A stretch of 64,000 bases of DNA from Mesolinea sp964536465 (GTDB lineage: Bacteria; Chloroflexota; Anaerolineae; Anaerolineales; Anaerolineaceae): NCBI GenBank assembly GCA_964536465.1, contig CAZHXQ010000001.1, positions 1 to 64,000 on the forward strand, written 5' to 3'. This document shows, piece after piece, positions 7,940-16,378 of this stretch. How positions within the stretch are numbered: the stretch's first letter is position 1; each line of letters starts with the position of its first letter. Both the position numbers and the translations under genes were made by a program. The notes beneath the pieces are model-generated. The model made no database searches and was not told the origin of the DNA. It saw nothing but the letters and a program-made list of their open reading frames with translations.

Positions 7940-10270
7940 TCATTGATTTGTGAAGGTTATTACGGCTCCGTCGCTGATCATCTCTGACCACTCTGGTAGC
8001 ATTCCTGCGCTCTCTGCCAGGTTTAGGTCATTATTGGTTAACAAGCGTTCTCGGCTGCAAGACAGGAGCAGCGAGCTGCTCTGAGATGGGGTGGTCAGGT
8101 TTTCACAGAGAGGTTTCCCGCTCCAGTTTTCAACACTGACACCGGGCATCAACAGACTGGCCGAAAGCTCGCCATACTCAAGCTGTAACGCTGAGATACC
8201 TTCCTTGCCTGCGTGGAAAGACAGGTTGAGCCGTCCATCGCTGAGCAATTCGTCCGAGGTCAGGGTATTTTGAAGAGCCCCTTCCCGTTCCAGCAAATCG
8301 TACAAATTTCGGCTGGTTTGATTGCTGGTTGGCTGGCAGCCCCACAGAACCTGCCTGATTTTCAACTTTGATGCCAGGACAAACAGTCCTGAAAGGTTCG
8401 ATCGCTTGCAATTAGGAACGATGAGACTGTCCAACCGATTAGAAAAAAGAGGAAGCTGTTTGGAAACCTGGTCTACCAGGCTGTAGGCGCCTGCGCTTCC
8501 AGCAACCAGGATGGTTTGTCCGTCTCCGCCTTCCAGGAGGATGTAGGTTTGCTCGGGTTGATTGGGGATAAAGATATGCAGCCTGCCATCAGGTGCCGAG
8601 CTCACTCCCAACCAGACGACCAGCGTCAGCCCGGCCAATGCCGGCAAAACATATTGTGGGCGAAAAATAGTCCTGGTAAATTTGCCAGGCTTTGGACGGA
8701 AAAGCGCCAGGAAAAAAATCAGATAATACAACAAAACCCAAAACAGGTTGAATTGCGGCAAAGTCCAATTTCCTGGCGCCAGACCCGCCAGCCAAACGAC
8801 CATGCGGTTGCTGTATGCCACCCAGGGCCAGGCTATCCAGGCCACAATTTTCCCGAGAGGCAGCCAAAGTAAACCCGCGCTCATGGCTACCAATCCCAGC
8901 ACCATTACTGCCGGCTGAACCGGCAATATCAGCGGGTTAGCGATCAGAAACAGCCAGGATATTTCTCTGAAATGCCAGATACTGAGGGGTAATACCAGGG
9001 CCTGTGCAATCATGGTCAGCAGGAAGGTTTCTGATAGCAGGCTACTGACCGTCAGGGCGGTTTTTTGCTCGAGGCGCCTGGCTAAAGCGGCTTCCAGTCG
9101 CGCTTGCAAGGGCCCGGCAAACAAAGATAGTCCCAGCGTGGCCATGACCGAAAACTGAAAACCGAGATCCCAGGGAAGATGGGGATTCAATACCACCATT
9201 GAAAGCGTGCTGACACCCAGGTTGTTGAGTGTGTTTCCCCTGCGGGAGATGGAATTCCCCAGGACTGCATACGAGCCCATGAAGGCAGCCCTGATAACCG
9301 AAGCGCTGGCGCCGACCAACAGGCTGTAACTTCCCAAAAGCAGGATAGTTACCAGAGCCCCGCGTTTTCGTCCAAACTGACGGGTGAAAAACAAACTCAC
9401 CAGACCCGCCAGGACAGACATATTAAACCCAGAAATCGCGATAATATGGCTGGTTCCTGTCAACCGATAAGCATCTGACAGACTTATTGAGATGGTGCTT
9501 TCATCTCCCAGCAGGATGCCCTTCAGCAGGCTGTCTTCCGGACTGGGAAAGATTGCGCTCAAAACCTGTCCGCCGCTCTCTCGCAACCGAAAGAGAGCTG
9601 CTTTCAAGGGATTGCCACGGTCTCTTTGCATCAACCTGGCGCGTGGGTAGAGAATGGTGGAATAAATACCTTGATGCTTCAGATAATCCCGCCACGAGAA
9701 ATTGACACCTTCCTCAGGCGGAAGCAGCTCGCCCCGAATTTCTATGAGGTCTCCATAGCGCAGTTCGGTTCCCAGAGGGAGGTAAAAGATCAGTTTGCCC
9801 TCCACCTCAGGTTCACGTACCGGCAGATTTTCCGCTCTGAGCGAAAAGGCTTCCACCACTACTTGCAGGCTGTTTTGTTTCGTTTCGGGGGGCGAGGATA
9901 CCAGTGCGGTTATTGTCACCGGTCCCCTCTTGTGGTAATACAACAGGTTATTCGGCTGGTTTGACGGCAGGCTCAGCTGGTAGAGCATGGCGGTCAAGCC
10001 AAAAACGGCTAACGTAAGCGCTGCCGGTAAACGCCTGACAGTCTGCACAGCTTCATGCGGCCTTCTACGCAAAATGGTGAACAGAAGAGCCCCAACTACT
10101 AAACCTGCCCACCAATGCCAGGGAAAATTTAACTCATCGCCAGCAAACGGCCCAAGTACTGCAGCCAGACCCAACCAAAAAAAAGGCATAAAAGCCGGCC
10201 AGCGGATCTGGCGTGCGCGAAGATTTTCTTCCTCTATCTCATTTTCGTCTTGCCAGGAAAAGCTGCCCAT
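7940..10270 (-). CDS. comEC: ComEC/Rec2-family DNA uptake channel with degenerate beta-lactamase-like domain
   Basis: 776 residues: N-terminal hydrophobic hairpins and a DUF4131-like region (about 25-200), then the multi-helix competence domain starting at GDESTISISLSDAYRLTG with ISGFNMSVLAGL, and a C-terminal soluble domain (about 530-776). The family forms the inner-membrane channel that imports single-stranded DNA. In typical ComEC the C-terminal metallo-beta-lactamase fold carries a DVGQGD element and an HxHxDH-type metal site. Here those positions read I-P-N-Q-P-E-Q and P-N-C-K-R-S-N-L, so the metal site is absent. The gene starts 27 nt after the NadD-PncC gene and is probably in the nadE operon. 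Confidence 0.9.
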   Translation of the reverse strand: MGSFSWQDENEIEEENLRARQIRWPAFMPFFWLGLAAVLGPFAGDELNFPWHWWAGLVVGALLFTILRRRPHEAVQTVRRLPAALTLAVFGLTAMLYQLSLPSNQPNNLLYYHKRGPVTITALVSSPPETKQNSLQVVVEAFSLRAENLPVREPEVEGKLIFYLPLGTELRYGDLIEIRGELLPPEEGVNFSWRDYLKHQGIYSTILYPRARLMQRDRGNPLKAALFRLRESGGQVLSAIFPSPEDSLLKGILLGDESTISISLSDAYRLTGTSHIIAISGFNMSVLAGLVSLFFTRQFGRKRGALVTILLLGSYSLLVGASASVIRAAFMGSYAVLGNSISRRGNTLNNLGVSTLSMVVLNPHLPWDLGFQFSVMATLGLSLFAGPLQARLEAALARRLEQKTALTVSSLLSETFLLTMIAQALVLPLSIWHFREISWLFLIANPLILPVQPAVMVLGLVAMSAGLLWLPLGKIVAWIAWPWVAYSNRMVVWLAGLAPGNWTLPQFNLFWVLLYYLIFFLALFRPKPGKFTRTIFRPQYVLPALAGLTLVVWLGVSSAPDGRLHIFIPNQPEQTYILLEGGDGQTILVAGSAGAYSLVDQVSKQLPLFSNRLDSLIVPNCKRSNLSGLFVLASKLKIRQVLWGCQPTSNQTSRNLYDLLEREGALQNTLTSDELLSDGRLNLSFHAGKEGISALQLEYGELSASLLMPGVSVENWSGKPLCENLTTPSQSSSLLLSCSRERLLTNNDLNLAESAGMLPEWSEMISDGAVITFTNQ

Positions 10271-10297
10271 GGATACGCGAGTTTGATCTTCAGCAGA

Positions 10298-11524
10298 TCA
10301 TTTTTGCAGATAATCGCCCAATTTTGCCAGGGCAAGATGAGCAAGCTGGGACTTTATCTCCTCGCGATTCCCTTCCAATTGAAAATGATAGGACCAGTCT
10401 CCATCCGGCGTCGAAAGACCGCACCAACTGGTTCCAACAGGCTTGTCCGTGGTAGCCCCACCCGGACCAGCAATGCAGGAAACTGAGAGACCAACATCTG
10501 TGTTGAATGCCCGCCGCGCGCCCTGAGCCATTTCTAACACGGTGGCGCTGCTTACCGCTCCGTTTTTTTGCAGTGTATCCCAGCTCACACCAAGCAGTTT
10601 CACCTTGGCCTGGTAGGCATAAGCAACAATACTGCCCATGAAATATTCTGAGGCACCAGGAACATTGGTAAGCAGGTGACCGATCAACCCACCCGTGCAG
10701 CTCTCAGCTAACCCCAGAGAAAGCTTCTTTTCAAACAGACGCTTTCCAATGCGCGTTGGCGGATCATCGTTTTCCAAAATTTTATCCGTTATCACCTGAA
10801 CAGGCTGCTTGGTGTCGATCTGCTTCCAGATGGTGACCAGGTCGTTATTGGCGATATACTCGGCGATCTCTGGATCGAGGATGCCTTCCGCCGCAAGAGT
10901 CGAAGGGTCGGTTCCGGTTTCAAGACGGGTTCTGATGATTCGGGACGATATATCGGAAACCTCGATCTCCTCCAGATAAATGACCCGCCCCCCACGTTCG
11001 GTGAGGCTTTCTATAAAGCTTTGATTTGGTATAAAACCCTTACGCGGACTGATCACTAACATGGCGTCTTTAATCAATTCTTCCCAGCGGTGCCATTGAG
11101 CAAAACCGGGACGTTCGCCGGTAAAACTGTCTGCCCCAATCAGGAAAGCCAGCTCGAGCTTTGGGTCAGTGCGCTTTCGCATGGCTTCCATGGTCTCAGC
11201 TGTGAAGTTGGGGCGATTGCTCTGCCAGACCAGTTCTCGTTCCAGGTCGCTCACACTCACTTTTTCTACCATACCATTCAGCTTCTGGCGGATTTCGTCC
11301 GCTGCAAGCTGACAGATCGTATAGCGATGCTCGAAAGTGAGGGTCAGCGAGCGCTTGACACCTTCCTGGATATTGTGATGACGGAAAACCGGCATCAGGA
11401 TAACCTCCGCTACCTTCCAGCCGCGGGCAGTCAGGGCTCTGACCGCGTCTACCACCAACTCCACATGTCCCTGATGAAGCGGGTCCGCAGAGGTTCCAAA
11501 AACCAGTTTTAATTCATTTCTCAT
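10298..11524 (-). CDS. NadD-PncC fusion: nicotinate-nucleotide adenylyltransferase plus NMN amidohydrolase (CinA C-terminal) domain
   Basis: 408 residues with two domains. Residues 1-235 are a nucleotidyltransferase with GTSADPLHQGH (10-20) and ISSRIIR (192-198), as in NadD. Residues 250-408 are a CinA C-terminal/PncC domain with AESCTGG (273-279), the VPGAS segment and GPGGATTDKPVG. Known chemistry: PncC deamidates NMN to NaMN and ammonia, and NadD adenylates NaMN to NaAD. ATG 11524 has an AGAGG site; a TTG one codon earlier is less likely. The start overlaps the end of nadE by 11 bp, so the two are translationally coupled. Together the operon covers NMN to NAD. Confidence 0.88.
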   Translation of the reverse strand: MRNELKLVFGTSADPLHQGHVELVVDAVRALTARGWKVAEVILMPVFRHHNIQEGVKRSLTLTFEHRYTICQLAADEIRQKLNGMVEKVSVSDLERELVWQSNRPNFTAETMEAMRKRTDPKLELAFLIGADSFTGERPGFAQWHRWEELIKDAMLVISPRKGFIPNQSFIESLTERGGRVIYLEEIEVSDISSRIIRTRLETGTDPSTLAAEGILDPEIAEYIANNDLVTIWKQIDTKQPVQVITDKILENDDPPTRIGKRLFEKKLSLGLAESCTGGLIGHLLTNVPGASEYFMGSIVAYAYQAKVKLLGVSWDTLQKNGAVSSATVLEMAQGARRAFNTDVGLSVSCIAGPGGATTDKPVGTSWCGLSTPDGDWSYHFQLEGNREEIKSQLAHLALAKLGDYLQK

Positions 11525-13352
11525 CAATAACCTCTTCTTTTTTCAGGCCGTTACCGATTTGATCGAGCTGCTCCAGCCATAAATTCGCGCTGGCGTCGGC
11601 GGGCATTCGCCAGCCTGTACGGGCAGAAATCCCCAGGCTGAACAGGCGCGGGCCATCAGGTGCGGCTGTGCGCTTAAATTGATGCCTGAAAAAGCGTTGA
11701 TAAAATGTGCGAAGCACCCGCAGGATGAAGGCGGGCTCATACTGATCGCCAAAAACCTGGCAGGCCTGCAGGAAAATGTCAGATGGTGTTTTATGCTCTT
11801 GAATCGCCTGCCAGAGAAAGAAGTCATGCAGCAAGTAAGGACCCAAGACATCTTCAGTCAGTTGGATAATGTCTCCATCCGGACCCAGCGGTTTCAACTC
11901 AGGAGAAACGGGTGCTTTCGCGATGGTGTTAGCCACCCTTCTGCCTTCAGACCCAAACAGGCTCTCCGCCGCCCAAATCAACAAAAGCCACAGAATCGTT
12001 TTCGGCAGGCCGGCATTGACGTTGTACATGCTCATTTGATCTCCATTGTAGGTGGACCAACCAAGCGCGTTTTCAGACATGTCGCCAGTGCCTACCACCA
12101 GCCCACCTTCCATGTTTGCCAAATTCATCAAGATCTGCGTTCTCTCGCGCGCCTGGGCGTTTTCATAAGTCACATCAGCAGTCTGCCCGTCGTGACCGAT
12201 TTCTGCAAGATGTTGCTTCACAGCGTCGTCGATTGGGATAACACGCGGTATAATTCCCGCCAGTTGAGTCAACTTAGCGGTATTATTATTTGACTTTTTA
12301 GAACTACCAGGACCAGGCATTGAGATCGCTAAGAGGTTTGCACGCGGAAGAGCCATTTTATCCAGAACATGGCAGCACACTAAAAACGCCATGGATGAAT
12401 CAGCCCCTCCACTGACACCCAGGATCAGCTTTTCAGATTTAATGTGACGCAGGCGACCCATCAACCCAACTGTCTGGATCTCGAAGACTCGCTCAAGTTG
12501 AGCTGGTTGTCTTTGGGTAAGCAAAAACGGCAGGCGCCGGTCGCGCGCGTTTTCGGGCAAAGAGACGAAACCGGTAGATTGACTCTGAGGATCAAATGGA
12601 TAGGCTCTGCTCTCAAACCTGAGTTCACTTTTATGCAGCAAAAGGGCGCCATCCCGCCAAACCTGGCATAGTCCCGAAAAAACCTCTTCACCAGTGGACT
12701 CAGCCGCTCCGGCTGAGCAAACCGCCAGGAGACCTTTGGTCTGACGTGAGCATTGCTGAAATGGTGCTTCATAGCCATTATCCGCGAGGGCAGGCAGCGC
12801 GGTCGGATTGAGGGTCAGCTCCGGCCCAGTCCCCCCCATTTGACCCGCAAGCGTCCCTACCACGATGCTGGCTTTTCTGATACCGAGAGTGGGAAGCTCA
12901 AAACTACCCAGCCTGAAAACCTCGGCTTTTTTTTCCTTCCAGATCAGACTTGTTGGCGTGTTCTGATGGGGGACCTGAAAATAACGCGGGTCGGGCTGCT
13001 TGTTAAGCACGAAACCGCGCAAACCTTGTGGGTCGATCACAGCCGCAGCGTCATAAAGCTGATCAGCAAGCCGCAGCGGCAGACCAAGAACCACGCTCAG
13101 TTTTGAATTGACAACCGCGTTTTCAATTCTTTCCAGCTCGCTTAAACAAGCCTGGGCCAGCAGCGGCTGAAAAAATAGATCGCCGCAGGTGCTGCCGCTG
13201 AGAGCTAACTGTGGAAAGAGACAGAGTTGCTCACGCTCAGAACTATCACCCATTTCTGCCAGCAGGTGAAGGATTTGAGCCGTGTTGAAGGTGACGTCCG
13301 CTACGCGCAGCGTTGGTACGCAAAGGTTAAGAACCCAATCGGGTGCTTTCAT
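11514..13352 (-). CDS. nadE: NAD synthetase with degenerate glutaminase domain
   Basis: 612 residues: N-terminal nitrilase-like domain (about 1-270) and C-terminal synthetase with the P-loop SGGADS (314-319), VVGTGDMSENALGWSTYNGDQ and YNVNAGLPKT. It forms NAD from NaAD. In glutamine-dependent enzymes the N-terminal domain has a Glu-Lys-Cys triad. Here the Glu position in FPxLxLSG is Gln (Q48), the Lys is kept (K118), and the segment that should hold the Cys (about 160-172, normally V-E-I-C-E-D) has no Cys at all. The enzyme is therefore predicted to use free ammonia. First gene of the operon, with a GGAGG site 8 nt before ATG. Confidence 0.92.
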   Translation of the reverse strand: MKAPDWVLNLCVPTLRVADVTFNTAQILHLLAEMGDSSEREQLCLFPQLALSGSTCGDLFFQPLLAQACLSELERIENAVVNSKLSVVLGLPLRLADQLYDAAAVIDPQGLRGFVLNKQPDPRYFQVPHQNTPTSLIWKEKKAEVFRLGSFELPTLGIRKASIVVGTLAGQMGGTGPELTLNPTALPALADNGYEAPFQQCSRQTKGLLAVCSAGAAESTGEEVFSGLCQVWRDGALLLHKSELRFESRAYPFDPQSQSTGFVSLPENARDRRLPFLLTQRQPAQLERVFEIQTVGLMGRLRHIKSEKLILGVSGGADSSMAFLVCCHVLDKMALPRANLLAISMPGPGSSKKSNNNTAKLTQLAGIIPRVIPIDDAVKQHLAEIGHDGQTADVTYENAQARERTQILMNLANMEGGLVVGTGDMSENALGWSTYNGDQMSMYNVNAGLPKTILWLLLIWAAESLFGSEGRRVANTIAKAPVSPELKPLGPDGDIIQLTEDVLGPYLLHDFFLWQAIQEHKTPSDIFLQACQVFGDQYEPAFILRVLRTFYQRFFRHQFKRTAAPDGPRLFSLGISARTGWRMPADASANLWLEQLDQIGNGLKKEEVIDEK

Positions 13353-13378
13353 CTTGCAGCCTCCTTTTCGTTGTTTTA

Positions 13379-13387
13379 ATCATAACA
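13379..13387 (-). promoter_or_regulatory. Extended -10 promoter for the nadE operon
   Basis: On the minus strand TGTTATGAT forms an extended -10 (TG-n-TATGAT) about 27 bp upstream of the nadE ATG. TTGTAC lies upstream with a long 19-bp spacer. Confidence 0.4.
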
Positions 13388-13494
13388 ATTTTTTCGCTTC
13401 CGTGTACAATTTATTGGCCTTTAAATAATGCATCACATGTCCCTTCTGATGCATCTCATCCGCGCCAGACAATTTCTGGCAAAGAGAGGAATAT

Positions 13495-14904
13495 TTGACC
13501 AGGAATACTTTTCTGTTTCGATTAATTTTGTCTGTGGGGGCAACCGTCTTTTTATCCTTTTCATCCACTCAAGCCGGCAACCAGCCTGAGGACACCATCC
13601 CTGGGTTCAGCTGTTATCGCGATGCTGCTTCTGTTCTCGAAAGCCTCGAGACGATCGAAGAAAATTATCCCAGGTTGGCTCAGTTGACCAGCATCGGTTC
13701 TTCCTGGGAAGGTCGCCCGATCTATTTACTCAAACTCACCAATGCCGCCATTAATGCCTCCAAACCTAAATTAATTTTGCTGAGCGGACTGAGCGGAAAT
13801 GCCTTCGCGCCCGTGGAGTTAAGCCTTCGTTTTGCTGAGAACCTGCTGAATGAGTATGGATCCGACCCTGACAGCAGCTGGATGCTCGATTATCTGGAAT
13901 TGCACCTGATTTTGATCGCCAACCCGGATGGACGCGTAAGAGCCGAGCAGCAGGCGCAGGCTGGTGAGGAAATTACCTGGCAAAATAACGCCCATAATGC
14001 CTGCCCAAACCGGCAGGTTGGCGTTCGTCTGGACCACAATTTTGGCTTTGAATGGCGACTTTCTGATGGTGGAGCTTGTAATCCATCTTATGCTGGCCCT
14101 TCATCCGCCAGCGAGCCTGAAACGCAAGCAGTCATGGCTTATCTCGAGCAGCTCTCTGGACAGTCAAACCAGGTTTTAATGCTTCATCTGGACGGTCAGA
14201 AAAGTGTTACGCTCAGCCCATTCCTATACGACCCCATCGCAGCCAACCCTCACATCGATGAACTTTATACGCTGGCAGAAAAAATCGCATATGGAACAGC
14301 ATCCACACCGGTCAGGCAGGGATCAAATTTGGCATTACAGCCGTCCTATGGAACGCTGGTCGATTATGCCTATGGACAATTGGGGATACCTTCGCTGGTT
14401 TTCGACATGGGTGACCTCAACTGGTGCTGGAACTTCGAAGAAAATCTGCTGGAACCGAATATGTACGCATTGAGGCGGGCGGCAAAAGCCAGTGCTGACC
14501 CATATCACCGTCCTTTCGGACCTGAAGTTGTGATTGAAAACATCGATTATGAAAGGAATAGTCTCACTCTTCAGGGATACGCCGACGACTACACCACCTG
14601 GTGGGAGTTCGGCGCGGATACTTACAGCCAGGTGAAACGTCTTGAGTTTTCTGTGGATCTGCCCCCCTGGCATCCGGATGCTATCATGTATCCAATCAAT
14701 GGTTTGACCAGAGATGCTGAATTTGACTTTATCTCACGTTTTGAGGACAAAATCGCATATTGGCAGCTGCCTCCCGGTAAACATCGGCTGTTTATCCAGG
14801 CCTGGGATACAGAAGCAGGTAGTAACCCGAGCAATCCCGGACTGATCAGCGCGGTAGACATCTTGGTTCCGTATCGGTCTTTTTTCCCGCTAATTATCAG
14901 GTAA
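13495..14904 (+). CDS. Secreted M14-like protein with lost active site (pseudo-carboxypeptidase)
   Basis: 469 residues with a signal peptide (about 1-27) and an M14 fold clearly related to the protein at 5985-7722. Every key catalytic position except one is changed. The HxxE zinc ligands are S100 and A103 (GLSGNAFAPVE), the NR pair is D-H (RLDHNFGF), and the catalytic Glu is Asp (LVFDMG); only the third zinc His is kept (MLHLDG). It ends in the P-L-I motif R-S-F-F-P-L-I-I-R. The start is TTG with GAGAGGA 4 nt upstream. It is likely exported and non-catalytic, perhaps a peptide- or wall-binding protein. Confidence 0.8.
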   Translation: MTRNTFLFRLILSVGATVFLSFSSTQAGNQPEDTIPGFSCYRDAASVLESLETIEENYPRLAQLTSIGSSWEGRPIYLLKLTNAAINASKPKLILLSGLSGNAFAPVELSLRFAENLLNEYGSDPDSSWMLDYLELHLILIANPDGRVRAEQQAQAGEEITWQNNAHNACPNRQVGVRLDHNFGFEWRLSDGGACNPSYAGPSSASEPETQAVMAYLEQLSGQSNQVLMLHLDGQKSVTLSPFLYDPIAANPHIDELYTLAEKIAYGTASTPVRQGSNLALQPSYGTLVDYAYGQLGIPSLVFDMGDLNWCWNFEENLLEPNMYALRRAAKASADPYHRPFGPEVVIENIDYERNSLTLQGYADDYTTWWEFGADTYSQVKRLEFSVDLPPWHPDAIMYPINGLTRDAEFDFISRFEDKIAYWQLPPGKHRLFIQAWDTEAGSNPSNPGLISAVDILVPYRSFFPLIIR

Positions 14905-15363
14905 TGGTTATTCGCCAGAATATCGGGCGGTTCCGTTTCTGTTAACGAACGTTACCGACACATTTCAATCTGACGACTGGCGCCAATAACAACCTCGTTG
15001 ATCACCGCGGAAGTTTTTCTATTAATCGCTGTACTTCAAGATTAAGAATGTTATTCTTTCTTTCTCTATTAAGTAGTAAATAGTAATAGAGCCTGTGGAA
15101 AGTGGGGAAGGTTGATCACTATCACGCATTTTATCGTTATTCAACGAGGCATTCTGGACTGTTGCTTAAAATCCCGGGTGGCTGTGGATAAAAGAGCGCT
15201 TATCCCCATTATTCTTTTAATCTCAGACAGAAGCAACGCTCGGGCGGCTTTTATTCAGAAAGTATCCGCAGTCTTTCAACTGGTAATACCGAGATAGCCA
15301 CAGGATTTATACACACCACAGGCAGGCTTATCCACAGAATATGGGGAGTTATCCACAGATTGA
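14905..15363. other. Candidate chromosomal replication origin (DnaA-box cluster)
   Basis: This 459-bp gap lies between the 3' ends of two convergent genes, so promoter signals are not expected. Exact DnaA boxes (TTATnCACA): minus strand 15183-15191; plus strand 15307-15315 (TTATACACA), 15328-15336 and 15349-15357 (both TTATCCACA). The last three are spaced exactly 21 bp apart. Near-matches are TTATCCCCA at 15200-15208 and, on the minus strand, CTTTCCACA at 15094-15102. Next to the latter is an AT-rich tract (about 15011-15090) with AAG-TAG-TAA at 15071-15079 and TAG-TAA-TAG at 15081-15089, which match the DnaA-trio pattern and run toward the box. No dnaA or dnaN gene lies nearby. Confidence 0.65.
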
Positions 15364-16368
15364 TCAGAGGTTGTATTCGTTCTTGTAACCTTCCAAAAGA
15401 TGTTCTGCCTGATCAATGAAGTGATCCAGACCTTGCAGGAGGCTTTCGTTCTGGTCGTGGGTGAAACCGAGTGCTGCCAGAAATTGCTGCCATTTTTGAT
15501 GGTGTTCTCGACCTTCAAGGCAGGAAAGCGCCTGCAGCCAGGTTTCAATCATGGGCCACAGCACGGCATGCAGCGCCCCGCTTTCTGCCATTGCCTCGAC
15601 GCTCTGTAGAAAGTAAGCCTTCCTCACCCTGGAGATGTTTACCGGGCAATCGGCCTGTTTATTGGCTGCTTCCAGGGCTTCTTCCCAGACCGGACGCCAC
15701 TGCTTGAAGAGAGTATCGTTCATGTTTTCATTACCCAGCAAGCGGGTCAGTTCACCAATCAGGGGCAGTCTTTCCAGCGTTTCCATTCGGCTGGTGAAGT
15801 CGAGCATAAATCTGCGTGTGGTCAAGGCTGGTCCGTTCAGACAGGCGGGTGCGTTTGCGGCAGTTCCAACGGTCTTAAAATAAAGCGCAATCCAATCTTC
15901 CCAGCGGACCTCCTGGCAGTCGTTCAGGTCGAACCACAGACTGCGGGCCTTTTCGGCGAACTGTTGGGCGCGCCCGTAGACGTTTTCCGGGCTGTCAAAG
16001 CGTGCGCTTACGCTGGCCTGGATAAATTCGAGCCAATGATCGTTATCAAGTAATATGTTTTGATGATTACACAGGGCATAGCCGATCCACGGGTTTTGAC
16101 GTAAACGACGATGATAAGTGTAGAAATATTGATGGTGGTGTTCAATATCCAGAGAAATTTCGTAAGTCACCCTTATGGCTTCCCGCTTGAGCGGAGGTTC
16201 TTCTTTATGCACGAAAATCAGGTCGATGTCAGTACTGCCTCCCAATAACGGCTCACCCTCCGAAACCGAGCCGGTCAGGTAGACCGCAACCAGGTCTTTT
16301 TCCTTTCGAACTCTCCGGGCGATGTGGTCCCTGGCAATTTTCAGCAGCATTTCCTGATTTATTCTCAC
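15364..16368 (-). CDS. Nucleotidyltransferase-domain protein
   Basis: 334 residues. The N-terminal 110 residues carry the minimal nucleotidyltransferase signature G-S-V-S-E-G followed by G-G-S-T-D-I-D-L, with the two Asp expected to bind metal. The remaining 220 residues are mainly helical and unassigned. Proteins of this type include antibiotic adenylyltransferases and toxin-like MNT proteins, but no partner HEPN gene is seen. The gene begins 10 nt after the deoxynucleoside kinase and shares its operon, which hints at a nucleotide-related job. The stop codon borders the DnaA-box gap. Function unknown. Confidence 0.75.
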   Translation of the reverse strand: MRINQEMLLKIARDHIARRVRKEKDLVAVYLTGSVSEGEPLLGGSTDIDLIFVHKEEPPLKREAIRVTYEISLDIEHHHQYFYTYHRRLRQNPWIGYALCNHQNILLDNDHWLEFIQASVSARFDSPENVYGRAQQFAEKARSLWFDLNDCQEVRWEDWIALYFKTVGTAANAPACLNGPALTTRRFMLDFTSRMETLERLPLIGELTRLLGNENMNDTLFKQWRPVWEEALEAANKQADCPVNISRVRKAYFLQSVEAMAESGALHAVLWPMIETWLQALSCLEGREHHQKWQQFLAALGFTHDQNESLLQGLDHFIDQAEHLLEGYKNEYNL

Positions 16369-16378
16369 AAAAGCTCCT

